Of a stretch of DNA of 17,333 nucleotides, positions 1-7,305 are shown piece by piece (the first letter of the stretch is position 1; each line of letters starts with the position of its first letter). The notes below the pieces were generated by a model. The model was given only the letters and a program-made list of their open reading frames with translations. It was not told the origin of the DNA and made no database searches. The DNA is from Thermotogaceae bacterium (GTDB taxonomy: Bacteria; Thermotogota; Thermotogae; Thermotogales; Thermotogaceae), in NCBI GenBank assembly GCA_021161105.1, contig JAGHBG010000032.1, positions 1 to 17,333 on the forward strand, written 5' to 3'. Position numbers and translations under genes: made by a program.

Positions 1-9
1 CATCTATTC

Positions 10-927
10 TTATTTTATCCAATAAAACCCGTCATCAGGTAATTTTTGAACCCCTTCTGGATATTTTTCATGTAAAACTTTCAAAAACTTTTCAACATCT
101 TTTTTACATTTTGATATTGGAATATAGTAAAAAACCATTCTTGATAAGGAGTTTATTAATACACTTTTTGGCATTTTAAGTATTTTTAAGGCTGCATCAA
201 CTGCTTCTTCTTTTCTTTTGTTCATTTCCTCTGTAGATACCCACAGGGCAAGTTCTGCATATTCAGCTTCCAGACTGTGATTTTTAAGAAAACTTTTAGT
301 AGTGAAAAGTCCTGCTATGGGAATTCTCTCTAATAGGCCCGTCGATTTCGACCATTCTTTTTGAAAGTCTAAAACAATTTTTCCAGATTTAGAAGAAGTT
401 ATCATAGTGACAAAAGGTTCTGGAAGTGCTGCATACTCAATCTTACCTGCTTTGAAAAGCGAAACAATTTCATTTGGTTGTGCGTAGCTAATAATTACAT
501 CTATATCTGGATTGAGTCCTGCTTCTTCTAAAATATATCTAAGCAAGACATCAACTACCGTTCCTCGTGTGTGGGCACAGTAGATAGTTTTACCTTTCAG
601 ATCTTTCAGGTCACTGATCTCCTGTTTTCCAACCATATAGAATACTTTCCACTCATGTACTCCAAGGAGGACTATGTCAAATTCTTTGCTGTAAAGATTT
701 GCACCTAAGGTTATGGGAAGAATATAGAAATCAGCTTTGCCGACTTTGATAGATGCTACAGCTTCTTCTGGGGTTCTCCAGAAAGAAACTTCAAGGTGTC
801 TTCCTATTTCACCATTTGTGATAAATGAAACCGGTAAAATTGTTGGACCATATGGATTGAGAAGTGTTAGTGCTAAAATATGCACAGAAAATATGATTCC
901 AAAAATAAGAAAAACTTTTTTCAACAT
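10..927 (-). CDS. ABC transporter substrate-binding protein, NMT1/SsuA-like
   Basis: Probable extracytoplasmic solute-binding protein of an ABC importer, 305 aa. Residues 1-20 form a signal peptide (LysLys, then a hydrophobic stretch ending near HILALT). The body has the layout of NMT1/THI5-SsuA-TauA binding proteins: a region reporting low-affinity or 'GKADFYILP' type sites near residues 60-75, the DLKGKTI segment near 110, and a second lobe with 'KAGKIEYAALPEPFV' near 160-175. Family members bind thiamine precursors, sulfonates, nitrate or related small molecules; the ligand cannot be read here. No lipobox cysteine is visible, so it is probably a free periplasmic protein. The ATG is preceded by a strong GAGGGGGGAT site. 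The stop is followed after six bases by a CAT at positions 1-3 (ATG on the minus strand), which may be the start of a permease gene beyond the edge, but nothing more of it is visible. Confidence 0.82.
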   Translation of the reverse strand: MLKKVFLIFGIIFSVHILALTLLNPYGPTILPVSFITNGEIGRHLEVSFWRTPEEAVASIKVGKADFYILPITLGANLYSKEFDIVLLGVHEWKVFYMVGKQEISDLKDLKGKTIYCAHTRGTVVDVLLRYILEEAGLNPDIDVIISYAQPNEIVSLFKAGKIEYAALPEPFVTMITSSKSGKIVLDFQKEWSKSTGLLERIPIAGLFTTKSFLKNHSLEAEYAELALWVSTEEMNKRKEEAVDAALKILKMPKSVLINSLSRMVFYYIPISKCKKDVEKFLKVLHEKYPEGVQKLPDDGFYWIK

Positions 928-969
928 GAATATCCCCCCTCTTCAAATGTGTGAGTATTTTCACATACA

Positions 970-998
970 ATTATAAGCAAATAAAGATTTGAAAGCAA
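970..998 (-). promoter_or_regulatory. sigma-70-type promoter for the binding-protein gene
   Basis: Reading the minus strand, TTGCTT (993-998) and a perfect TATAAT (970-975) are separated by exactly 17 bases. This is a good housekeeping promoter about 40 bases upstream of the ATG of the solute-binding protein. It lies just beside the promoter of the divergent radical SAM gene. Confidence 0.6.
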
Positions 999-1022
999 GT
1001 ATTAAAAAATCCAGGTCTCTGA

Positions 1023-1043
1023 TATAATTAATTGATTAATCAA
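1023..1043 (+). promoter_or_regulatory. -10 box and start-site palindrome of the radical SAM gene
   Basis: A perfect TATAAT lies at 1023-1028. The upstream -35 region is poor (TTAAAA at 1002-1007, 15-base spacing). Directly downstream, over the expected transcription start, is the perfect 12-base palindrome TTGATTAATCAA (1032-1043). A weak -35 plus a palindrome at the start site is the arrangement expected of a regulated promoter, but no regulator is identified. Confidence 0.4.
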
Positions 1044-1073
1044 GAATTTTAGTGAGTAAAGAATTATGGTGAA

Positions 1074-1124
1074 ATGAAATTTCTTTGTGGACTGTTTAGC
1101 AACGAATCAGAAAAAAGGGCGTGA
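1074..1124 (+). other. possible 16-codon upstream ORF before the radical SAM gene
   Basis: ATG at 1074 opens a 16-residue frame (MKFLCGLFSNESEKRA) whose TGA (1122-1124) overlaps a GTG (1121-1123) that is in frame with the radical SAM protein, in the GTGA arrangement used for translational coupling. GGTGA at 1068-1072 is a possible ribosome binding site, though close to the ATG. The peptide has no recognised motif and the frame is short enough to be chance. Confidence 0.25.
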
Positions 1125-1132
1125 CTAATGAA

Positions 1133-2932
1133 ATGGTTAATATAAATTCATTTTTAAACAAAGTTCTCCCATTTGTCTCTAAGCCAGCAAGGTACATTGG
1201 AGAAGAATACAATTCTGTATTGAAGGATCCTGAAGAAAAACTGAGGATAGCGTTAGTTTTTCCTGATGTTTATGAAATAGGAATGTCAAATTATGGTCTT
1301 GAGATCTTATATCATATATTAAACTCATTAGATTTTGTTTGGGCAGAAAGAGCTTATCTTCCATGGCCAGACATGATTGAAAAGATGAAAAAATATGGTA
1401 TTCCTCTTTTTACCCTTGAATCTAAAACACCATTAAACGAATTAGATGCTGTTGGTATTTCTCTTGAATATGAACTTTCCTACACCAATGTTGTAGAGGT
1501 CCTAAAGCTTTCTAACATACCTGTAAGAGCTGGAGAAAGGGGAGAGGCTGATCCTGTTATAATTGGGGGCGGACCCCTCTCTGCAAACCCTGAACCAATT
1601 TCTCAGGTTTTTGATGCTATTCTTGTCGGCGATGGAGAAGAAGCAATAATCGAAATAGCAGAAATCTTAAAGGAAACAAAGGGAGAAACAAGAAAATGGA
1701 AAATTAAAGAGCTGTCAAAAATTAAGGGAATGTACATTCCCGCTTATTATGAGCAGGTTGGAAGAAAGATAATTCCAGTTAAGAGTAATGCACCTGTACC
1801 TGTTAAAAGAAGAGTTCTTGAGGATATCAGCAAGTTTCCTCCACCAGTTAAGAAGATCCTTCCACACATAGAAAGTGTCCATGATAGAGCAGTAATAGAG
1901 GTTATGAGAGGATGTACAAGAGGCTGCAGATACTGCCATGCTGGAATGATCTACAGGCCTGTCAGGGAGAGAGATCCCAAGGAAGTTATAAAGTATGCAA
2001 AAGAACTTATAGATAATACCGGTTATGAAGAATTGTCGTTATTATCGTTATCCACTATGGATTACACTTCCATTAATAAGCTTTCTGAGGTTTTAATAAA
2101 TGAAGTTTTAAAAGAAAGGATGGTGGCACTTTCTTTGCCCTCAACAAGGGTAGACAGTTTTGGAATCGAGATAGCGAGCAGAATAGCTGGGATAAGAAAA
2201 ACAGGTCTTACTTTTGCACCTGAGACAGCGTCTCAAAGCTTAAGAAATGTTATAAACAAAACTATAAGTAACGAAAATATTTACAAAACAGCTGAGACAG
2301 CTCTTAAAGCTGGATGGCGAAGGATAAAGTTATATTTCATGATAGGATTGCCAACAGAGACAGAAGATGATTTATACAGTATTTTGGACATGATAAAAAA
2401 GATTAAAAAAATGGGATTCAGAGATGTTAGAGCTTCTGTTTCGATTTTCGTGCCAAAGCCACATACACCGTTTCAATTTGCAGATCAAATAAACTTAGAT
2501 GAAGCCTATGAAAAAACAAGAATATTAGCGAAAGGAAAACGGTTTGCGAGAATAGACGTTCACAATCCAAAAAAGAGTTTCATAGAAGGTGTGCTGTCAA
2601 GATCAGGAAGGGAGATGTTAGATGTAATATTAAAAGTAAATGAATTCGGCCAAATATACGATGAATGGTCAGAATTTTTTTCTTTCGATAAGTGGCTAAA
2701 AGCTTTTGAAACGGTTGGTATAGATCCAGTAAAATATTTAAAGGGGGTAAGCTTTGAAGATGACACTCCGTGGGATCATATATGGGCTGGCATAGACAAA
2801 GAATTTCTAATAAAAGAGTATAAAAAAGCCTTATTACAAGAAATTACTCCTGATTGCCGCTGGTCAAGATGCTACCTATGTGGAATATGTATAAAGGAAA
2901 AAGTGAGAAATGTTTTAAAAGAATTCAAGTAA
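1133..2932 (+). CDS. TIGR03960-family B12-binding domain/radical SAM protein
   Basis: Radical SAM enzyme of unknown reaction, about 599 aa, cytoplasmic. The N-terminal third resembles a cobalamin-binding fold (DVYEIGMSNYG near residue 40, GGGPLSANPEP and VGDGEEA near 145-175) but lacks the usual DxHxxG cobalamin ligand motif. The radical SAM cluster motif is CX3CX2C at C261, C265, C268 (MRGCTRGCRYC). The C-terminus carries a second cysteine group, C575, C580, C583, C586 (DCRWSRCYLCGIC), typical of this family. In many bacteria this protein is fused to, or followed by, a TIGR03936/DUF2344 domain; here it ends after the cysteine group and the next gene is unrelated. Start: ATG 1133 lies 8 bases after AAAGGGCGTGA, a near match to the extended Shine-Dalgarno sequence; GTG 1121, four codons upstream, is the alternative. 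It overlaps the convergent next gene by 18 bases. Confidence 0.85.
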   Translation: MVNINSFLNKVLPFVSKPARYIGEEYNSVLKDPEEKLRIALVFPDVYEIGMSNYGLEILYHILNSLDFVWAERAYLPWPDMIEKMKKYGIPLFTLESKTPLNELDAVGISLEYELSYTNVVEVLKLSNIPVRAGERGEADPVIIGGGPLSANPEPISQVFDAILVGDGEEAIIEIAEILKETKGETRKWKIKELSKIKGMYIPAYYEQVGRKIIPVKSNAPVPVKRRVLEDISKFPPPVKKILPHIESVHDRAVIEVMRGCTRGCRYCHAGMIYRPVRERDPKEVIKYAKELIDNTGYEELSLLSLSTMDYTSINKLSEVLINEVLKERMVALSLPSTRVDSFGIEIASRIAGIRKTGLTFAPETASQSLRNVINKTISNENIYKTAETALKAGWRRIKLYFMIGLPTETEDDLYSILDMIKKIKKMGFRDVRASVSIFVPKPHTPFQFADQINLDEAYEKTRILAKGKRFARIDVHNPKKSFIEGVLSRSGREMLDVILKVNEFGQIYDEWSEFFSFDKWLKAFETVGIDPVKYLKGVSFEDDTPWDHIWAGIDKEFLIKEYKKALLQEITPDCRWSRCYLCGICIKEKVRNVLKEFK

Positions 2933-4264
2933 ATCAAACTTCCATAAAAATCCAAGAATGAACGAGAATATATTTTCGCTTGCATCGGTTGGTTTCAGTA
3001 CATACCCTTCTCCATCAACTCCGGGGAGCGCTTCAAGTTTGTTTTCTATACTGGTAAAACTGAGTTTTGTAAATATCTCAAAGTTTTCCAAAGCTTTTAT
3101 GCTGTATGAAGCTTCAAAGACTGCTTTCTTCTCAAGTTCAGAATCATCCAAGAGATGAGTGTATTCTGGCGTTGAAACAAGATCCTGCCAGGGATTGCTG
3201 TAAGATTTTGCACCAGAAATGACATATTCAAGTGATAAATTCAAAGAACCACCAACAATGTTGCTTTCATAAGCTACAAGGAAAGCTAAAGAGTTTTCTC
3301 CATATTTAAAACCAACGTAGTTTTCTTCTGAAAGAAGGGTTCTTGTACCATCTTTTAAATGAACGATCGATTCCGGGAAAAGGACATATCCAGTTTCTGG
3401 AGCTCTTGGTTCAAAAGTATATTTTGTGGCACCAGCATGATATAAACCGAATATCCCAACTTTTGTTTTGATTTTTCCTCCCAGCGACCATGATATTTTA
3501 TCTGGATTCTGGAAACCCCCGTAGAATCTGTTCATATTGAAATCATCAATTAGTATCTGCGCATATAAGTAAAGATTTTCTGAGAGGTAATCTGTGAAGA
3601 AACCCATCAAGCTGCTATCGTCCCAGCCTTGATAGAATGGTTTATAAGCATATAGTGTATACTGAGTTAAAAAACTTGGCATTGGACTTAGAAAATACTC
3701 GTAGTCGAATAATCTGTTTGTGTAAACAACACTATCTTGAAACGCAAATCGTATCCTGTCAATTTTTAATCCGTAGGTCTTAAATACAACTCCTCTATCT
3801 GGATGGTTAAACTCTGGAACATTTTTTGAAAGGAGAATCCACTGCGTGTGGTAGAAAAGTCTCTCAGAAGAATAGGTTAAAAAAAGCGACGGCGCAGAAA
3901 TTCCAGCTCCCGAGATAAACACTGAATAAGGGCTATCAACAAAATCTTCTAATACAAATCTTCCTGCTTTTATTGTGAAATTATCCCAATTGAATTTAAC
4001 AAATCCTTCTTTAACATTAAAATAGCCCCCAAAGTAGAATTTATAATGGGCTGGATCATAATACATATTGTCGTTTGTAACATATAAATCTCCACCAATT
4101 TGAAAATCTCCAAGTTCATATATACCCTTTACCGTGACCCTGTAAAAGTTCTGAAGACCATCATACAGTGGAGACACCGATATGTTAAAAGACTCAGCAT
4201 ACATTATTTGGGATAAGAAAAGAATGATAATCGCTATTAACTTCATAAATCGGTTGCTTTTCAT
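2915..4264 (-). CDS. secreted, probable outer-membrane beta-barrel protein
   Basis: 449 aa, not assigned to a named family. Residues 1-23 are a clear signal peptide ending near MYA. The rest alternates polar and aromatic residues in strand-like runs rich in Tyr, Phe, Gly and Asn, has no hydrophobic helices, and ends in aromatic Phe-Phe, the usual end of an outer-membrane beta-barrel. The segment KAGRFVLEDFVDSPYSVFISG near residues 100-120 recalls barrel proteins such as porins or Wzi-like proteins, a weak resemblance only. The ATG overlaps the TGA of the kinase gene in an ATGA, with AAGGAGAT upstream, so it is translated as last gene of the MFS-kinase unit. This suggests, but does not show, a role in moving the same solute across the outer membrane (the toga, if this is a Thermotogota). 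A second ATG six codons in is possible. Its stop lies inside the end of the radical SAM gene. Confidence 0.7.
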   Translation of the reverse strand: MKSNRFMKLIAIIILFLSQIMYAESFNISVSPLYDGLQNFYRVTVKGIYELGDFQIGGDLYVTNDNMYYDPAHYKFYFGGYFNVKEGFVKFNWDNFTIKAGRFVLEDFVDSPYSVFISGAGISAPSLFLTYSSERLFYHTQWILLSKNVPEFNHPDRGVVFKTYGLKIDRIRFAFQDSVVYTNRLFDYEYFLSPMPSFLTQYTLYAYKPFYQGWDDSSLMGFFTDYLSENLYLYAQILIDDFNMNRFYGGFQNPDKISWSLGGKIKTKVGIFGLYHAGATKYTFEPRAPETGYVLFPESIVHLKDGTRTLLSEENYVGFKYGENSLAFLVAYESNIVGGSLNLSLEYVISGAKSYSNPWQDLVSTPEYTHLLDDSELEKKAVFEASYSIKALENFEIFTKLSFTSIENKLEALPGVDGEGYVLKPTDASENIFSFILGFLWKFDLLEFF

Positions 4265-4908
4265 ATTTCGATCTCCTTATTATTTTGGCTTAAACATTTT
4301 AAACTCTCTTTTATCTTTTTTACAATGGATCTCTTATCTCTTTCGCTTTTTACCCAATCGTACCTGTCAGCATTTATTATCAAAACTGGTGAAGCATCAT
4401 AATTTTTTATGAATTTTTCATACCAAAAATTAAGCAATTCCCAGTATTCATATTCTGTTCTGATCTCGTATTCCCTTGCTCTTTCTTTTATTCTTTCAAC
4501 GGCAAGTTTGGTAGAAATTCTTATATATATCATCAAATCAGGTTTGGGAACTTCTTTTATTAGATTTTGGTAGAGCCTTTTATAAACAGAGATTTCGTCT
4601 TCTGTCATATCTCCATCCTTATAGAGCATCTGTGCAAAAACGATGTCTCCATATATGGATCTGTCAAGAATGCTACTACCTTTTCTAAATGCATCCTTTA
4701 TTTGTTCATACCGTACGGTCAAAAAAAGCATCTGTAACGTAAAAGCCCATCTTTTTCTTTCATGGTAAAACTTTGGAAGCATTTTTTCTATCACAGGATC
4801 GTTTAACTCATAATATGGAGTTAGCTCTAACTCTTCACTTAGAATAGAAATCAAAGAAGTCTTTCCAGAACCGACTGTTCCCTCTACTACAATGTTATAA
4901 CTTTTCAG
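4261..4908 (-). CDS. deoxynucleoside kinase, apparent CTG start
   Basis: Deoxynucleoside kinase of the dCK/dGK family, which phosphorylates salvaged deoxynucleosides with ATP in the cytoplasm. With a CTG start at 4906-4908 it is 215 aa. Visible: P-loop EGTVGSGKTS at residues 9-18; a substrate-side region with ELNDP near 34 and FYHERKRWAFTLQ at 47-59; the family DRS motif at 82-84 (ILDRSIYGDIVFA); and an arginine-rich lid, RIKERAREYE, at 139-148. The first ATG/GTG/TTG-type codon in frame is TTG at 4854, after the P-loop, so starting there would remove the ATP site. An in-frame TGA (4915-4917) stands two codons before the CTG. GGGGGAGTGA (4915-4924) lies six bases upstream, an excellent ribosome binding site, and the CTG overlaps the TGA of the MFS gene as CTGA, mirroring ATGA junctions nearby. 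ATT at 4891-4893 is a less likely start. The exact nucleoside preference is not readable. Confidence 0.85.
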   Translation of the reverse strand: MKSYNIVVEGTVGSGKTSLISILSEELELTPYYELNDPVIEKMLPKFYHERKRWAFTLQMLFLTVRYEQIKDAFRKGSSILDRSIYGDIVFAQMLYKDGDMTEDEISVYKRLYQNLIKEVPKPDLMIYIRISTKLAVERIKERAREYEIRTEYEYWELLNFWYEKFIKNYDASPVLIINADRYDWVKSERDKRSIVKKIKESLKCLSQNNKEIEI

Positions 4909-6167
4909 TTGATTTCACTCCCCCGGGTCTCTACTCCATAAATAGCTACAATTATTCCTACTAAAAAGAGAAGAAAAGAGAAGAAAAGAAGAAGGTTCAA
5001 TAACTGTCCCCTAAACATTAACACGGTGTATGGTGCTATGATTCCGCCAATTCTCGTTACAGTGCCTGAAGATCCATTCCCAGTTGTTCTAAAAGAGGTT
5101 GGATAAAGCTCCGGAGTATATGCGTAAACTATTCCCCAGGCTCCCAGACAGAATATACTTGTAAGTAGAGCAAAAGTTATATAAAGTGCGGTACTCTGAA
5201 CAAGTGCAAATCCAAGAGAAGCAATAGCGGTTCCAAACAGGAAGAACAACATAGACTTAACTCTACCAATTTTCTCTATTAGGTAGGCAGCGAGTAAATA
5301 TCCAGGAAGCTGGAAAATCATCATTAGAAAAGTTAATGTCAAAGACTTCTCTACCAATCCTTTTGCAGCGAAGATACTTGGAAGCCATAAAAATATTCCA
5401 TAATAAACTATGCTTAAAACAAACCATGCACTCCATATCATTAGAGTTCGAGAGGTGTAAGGTTTTTTCAAGAGCTCATATACAGGTACCTTTACTTTTT
5501 TTATAGGTTCTATTTCTTCTTTTATTTTTACTCCAAGGAGTTTTTCAAGAGCATTTTTACCTTTTTTCATGAATACAAATCGCGGGCTTTCTGGTATCCT
5601 CAAATACCATAAAAAAAGAACAAGTCCAACTGCCATGATCCAATAATCCCAGCGCCAGTTTGCTTCTCCTAAGGTTACATGAACCATTCCCACTAAAATA
5701 CTACCAATTGCCCACATAGATTCAAGAAGCACCAGATATCTTCCTCTTAGCTTTACAGCTGTTACCTCACTCAGGTAGGCGTTAACGGATGGCATAAGTC
5801 CACCAAACCCAAACCCAGCAAATGTTCTAAATATGGTATATGAAACTGCGGATGATGAAAAGCCACCTAAAAAGGTAAAAAGAACAGAAAAACCAAGATA
5901 TAAGTTTATCGTGATCTTTCTTCCAAAAATATCAGAGATAAGTCCAGATAAAAAAGCACCAACTAGCATACCAATAAAAACAGAGCTTTTTAAAAAAGCC
6001 TGGGATACCGCAGAAGAGCTTCCAAAGTCAGTTAAAACCGCACTTGTTGTAAAAGTTCCAAGAAGAACGCCATAAGAAACTATAATCCACGCAGGGAAAC
6101 TTAAAAACAAAAACTTCCTTTGCCTTTCACGACTTATGTACGTTTCTATAATCGCGTCTATTTTCAT
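4905..6167 (-). CDS. MFS transporter, 12 transmembrane segments
   Basis: Major facilitator superfamily secondary transporter of about 420 aa in the inner membrane. Family signatures seen: the loop 2-3 motif GLISDIFGRK near residue 80; LRGRYLVLLESMW after segment 4; PESPRF at the end of the first half; a central basic loop (KKGKNALEKLLG through KKVKVP); the second-half repeat YLIEKIGRVKS; and PELYPTSFRTTGNG before segment 11. These place it with the sugar-porter/SV2-like metabolite:proton symporters, but the substrate is not evident. ATG 6167 is chosen because AAAGGGGGT lies nine bases upstream; GTG 6173 would put that site too close. The gene is first in a unit with the deoxynucleoside kinase and the barrel-like protein, which would fit nucleoside or sugar uptake. 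A short purine-rich repeat encodes Leu/Phe residues of the last membrane segment. Confidence 0.85.
   Translation of the reverse strand: MKIDAIIETYISRERQRKFLFLSFPAWIIVSYGVLLGTFTTSAVLTDFGSSSAVSQAFLKSSVFIGMLVGAFLSGLISDIFGRKITINLYLGFSVLFTFLGGFSSSAVSYTIFRTFAGFGFGGLMPSVNAYLSEVTAVKLRGRYLVLLESMWAIGSILVGMVHVTLGEANWRWDYWIMAVGLVLFLWYLRIPESPRFVFMKKGKNALEKLLGVKIKEEIEPIKKVKVPVYELLKKPYTSRTLMIWSAWFVLSIVYYGIFLWLPSIFAAKGLVEKSLTLTFLMMIFQLPGYLLAAYLIEKIGRVKSMLFFLFGTAIASLGFALVQSTALYITFALLTSIFCLGAWGIVYAYTPELYPTSFRTTGNGSSGTVTRIGGIIAPYTVLMFRGQLLNLLLFFSFLLFLVGIIVAIYGVETRGSEIN
4966..4994. repeat. short imperfect 10-base tandem repeat in the MFS 3' end
   Basis: On the plus strand AAGAAAAGAG (4971-4980) is followed by AAGAAAAGAA (4981-4990) and preceded by AAAAAGAG. 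On the coding strand this is a CTTCTTTT-rich tract encoding the LLLFFSFLLF part of the last membrane helix. The unit length is not a multiple of three. Confidence 0.45.
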
Positions 6168-6276
6168 ATACACCCAACCCCCTTTCCAACTTTATGTTAC
6201 GACTTTTGCTATTAATCTTATCGAAATATTCCTATTTTTTTAAACAATAAGCTCTTTCAACTGGCAATAGAAATAG

Positions 6277-7305
6277 TTATTGTTGTTCATTTTCTTTTGC
6301 TGGTTGATACATAAGTATTTTTATTTCGCTACTTTCCTTGAACTTTTTAAACTCGGTGTTCCACCATTTGTTCCATATTTCTTCTTTTTTCTTTTCAAGA
6401 AGTTTTTCCACAATTTCCTCTCTTACTTCTTCAAATGATGGTATTTTTTCCTTTTTTGAATCTCCAACTTTAATTATTACCCACTTGACGCCTGCCTTAT
6501 AAGGCCCAAGTATGGCATCCTTAGGAGAATTCATAATCTTTTTTGCAATATCGTCTCCGAGTAAATACTTCATTTTATCCTCAGTTAGAAATCCTATCTT
6601 TCCACCATCCTTGGCAGTTTCAGAATCTACCGACATTTCTTTTGCTACATCTTCAAAGTTTTCACCTTTCAATATTCTTCTCAAAGCTTCTGTGGAGCTA
6701 TCTTTATTGTCAAGAACTATAATGTAGACTTCCTTTTGAACCTGATCTTTCTTGGATAGGTAATTTTCTTTATAATAGTTTTCGATTTCTTCTTTTGTTA
6801 CAGTAGCATCTTGTGTGACTTTTTCTTTCAGATTTTCAAGGCTTTTGTTTGTTGCATATATCCATGAAAATTTCTTTTTGAGATCATCTAAAGTAAGTCC
6901 GAACTCTGCGATATATTTTTCAAAGTCTTTTTCATTCATTCCGAGGTTATTAAGCGCATTTTTCATTTGTGTATCAACGAAGGTCTTTACCTCTTCTTCA
7001 CTTGGATAAACCCCATCTTTTTTCGCCATTTGCTGAACCAACGCTTGATCAACAATGTCTTTCAAAACTTCGTATCTGTACCTTTGTAGAAAGAGCAAAC
7101 CCTCTTCAGTTGATGTAAGAACGTTAAAGAATTTCTCATCTATCGTATACACGGAGGACAGAATCCTCTTCAGATCTGCCATTAAATTAAGAAAATCGGA
7201 ATTTACCTTTTCACCGTTAACAATGGCGACAGGTGTAGCAGCATTTGCAAATATAGATACACCTACGATAGTTAACGTTAACACCATAAAAACACTTCTT
7301 TTCAT
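6277..7305 (-). CDS. SurA/PrsA-type parvulin peptidyl-prolyl isomerase
   Basis: Exported peptidyl-prolyl cis-trans isomerase/chaperone, 342 aa. Residues 1-22 form a signal peptide (MKRSVFM, hydrophobic core, cleavage after ANA); there is no lipobox, so it is a soluble or loosely attached periplasmic protein. Residues 25-180 are a helical, charged SurA-N-like chaperone region starting with VAIVNGEKV. Residues 192-283 are the parvulin domain, with the conserved LKGENFEDVAKEMSVD, DGGKIGFL and ILGPYKAGVKWVIIKVGD segments. A long charged helix follows and closes the chaperone part. It probably helps fold outer-membrane or secreted proteins. ATG 7305 is chosen because it forms an ATGA overlap with mazG, has AAGGAGAT six bases upstream and starts right at the signal peptide; an earlier in-frame start would add ten polar residues. 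Confidence 0.88.
   Translation of the reverse strand: MKRSVFMVLTLTIVGVSIFANAATPVAIVNGEKVNSDFLNLMADLKRILSSVYTIDEKFFNVLTSTEEGLLFLQRYRYEVLKDIVDQALVQQMAKKDGVYPSEEEVKTFVDTQMKNALNNLGMNEKDFEKYIAEFGLTLDDLKKKFSWIYATNKSLENLKEKVTQDATVTKEEIENYYKENYLSKKDQVQKEVYIIVLDNKDSSTEALRRILKGENFEDVAKEMSVDSETAKDGGKIGFLTEDKMKYLLGDDIAKKIMNSPKDAILGPYKAGVKWVIIKVGDSKKEKIPSFEEVREEIVEKLLEKKKEEIWNKWWNTEFKKFKESSEIKILMYQPAKENEQQ

Noticed and set aside
1..3. CAT at the left edge as the start of the next minus-strand gene
   Set aside because: Position after the binding-protein stop fits a permease gene, but three bases and no strong ribosome binding site cannot support a feature.
4852..4917. Frameshift or pseudogene explanation for the kinase
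   Set aside because: The frame from the P-loop through the lid to the stop is uninterrupted and all key motifs are intact; only the initiator codon is unusual.
6243..6284. Inverted repeat AACAATAA / TTATTGTT spanning the PPIase stop, considered as its terminator
   Set aside because: The spacer is 26 bases, the stem has only two G-C pairs, and on the minus strand the stem is followed by an A-run, not a T-run, so it does not fit an intrinsic terminator.
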